A DNA stretch of 5,685 bases, from assembly GCA_002441265.1 (NCBI GenBank), contig DJVQ01000009.1, positions 1-5,685 of the forward strand, given 5' to 3'. The DNA comes from Syntrophaceae bacterium UBA6252. GTDB lineage: Bacteria > Desulfobacterota > Syntrophia > Syntrophales > UBA6807. Positions within the stretch are counted from its first letter, which is position 1, and each line of letters opens with the position of its first letter. Of the stretch, positions 5,586 through 5,685 are shown one piece after another. The position numbers and the translations under genes are program-made. Under the pieces are notes generated by a model, which did not search any database, was not told the DNA's origin, and saw nothing but the letters and a program-made list of their open reading frames with translations.

Positions 5586-5685
5586 GACGGCTTCGTCAAA
5601 GCCCCAGAGGCCAGGCGCCCGAATCCCGAGGAACGAGGCGTACTGATGGTACGCCGCAGCGACGAGGGAAGAAGGGGAACGCAGC
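5586..5685. repeat. dispersed repeat, right copy (clipped by the window end)
   Basis: It begins with GACGGCTTCGTCAAAGCCCC (5586-5605), the near-inverse of the left copy's edge at 71-90. It contains the same 7-bp palindrome, GGCGTAC-tgatg-GTACGCC (5637-5655). Bases 5637-5685 match 18-66 at 46 of 49 positions, in direct orientation. The window ends before the expected closing inverted edge. Together the two copies outline an element longer than about 120 bp with inverted ends, a central palindrome and a purine-rich stretch (gacgagggaagaagggg). No open reading frame in it looks real. Confidence 0.8.

Overview
The window is GC-rich and carries seven genes, all on the minus strand and read from high to low coordinates. 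Protein sequences (the Cys-rich zinc-ribbon proteins, the MenA-like prenyltransferase) and the dispersed repeats at both ends suggest a chromosome from an anaerobic or microaerophilic Desulfobacterota/Deltaproteobacteria-like organism. That placement is inference; no rRNA or other taxonomic marker is present.

Layout in transcription order: trxB (thioredoxin reductase, 5507-4542); fmdB-like small zinc ribbon (4450-4250, or to 4244 if a UGA is read as selenocysteine); lgt (prolipoprotein diacylglyceryl transferase, TTG start, 4189-3344); a CoA-disulfide reductase/NADH oxidase-type flavoprotein (3308-1974); a 101-bp gap with a good sigma70-type promoter; then a tight three-gene unit of a COQ7-like diiron protein (1872-1351), a MenA/UbiA-type prenyltransferase (1341-388) and a Cys-rich zinc-binding protein of unknown function (376-89). 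Both window ends lie inside copies of one dispersed repeat whose edges form an inverted repeat.

The main discovery is the flavoprotein. A conventional gene call would start it at an internal ATG (3173) and lose the FAD-binding N-terminus. Read from ATG 3308, which has a strong ribosome binding site, the frame is a complete 444-residue enzyme interrupted by a single in-frame TGA (3179-3177). That TGA falls exactly at the family's redox-active cysteine (SYA-x-[TGA]-x-x-PYYIG, position 44). It is followed by a perfect 8-bp hairpin with a GGC loop whose G lies 19-20 nt after the UGA, fitting the bacterial SECIS pattern. I call it a selenoprotein.

A second candidate lies in the same gene cluster. 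The FmdB-like protein ends C-S-T-TGA-GGA-TAA, so reading through gives a C-terminal CxxU-Gly end. A 7-bp GC hairpin, again with a GGC triloop at 22-23 nt, follows the UGA. The first cluster therefore seems to combine thiol/selenol redox functions (thioredoxin reductase, Sec-flavoprotein, Cys/Sec-tailed zinc ribbon) with lipoprotein maturation. The second cluster pairs a prenyltransferase with a diiron hydroxylase-like protein, suggesting modification of a prenylated quinone or similar lipid.
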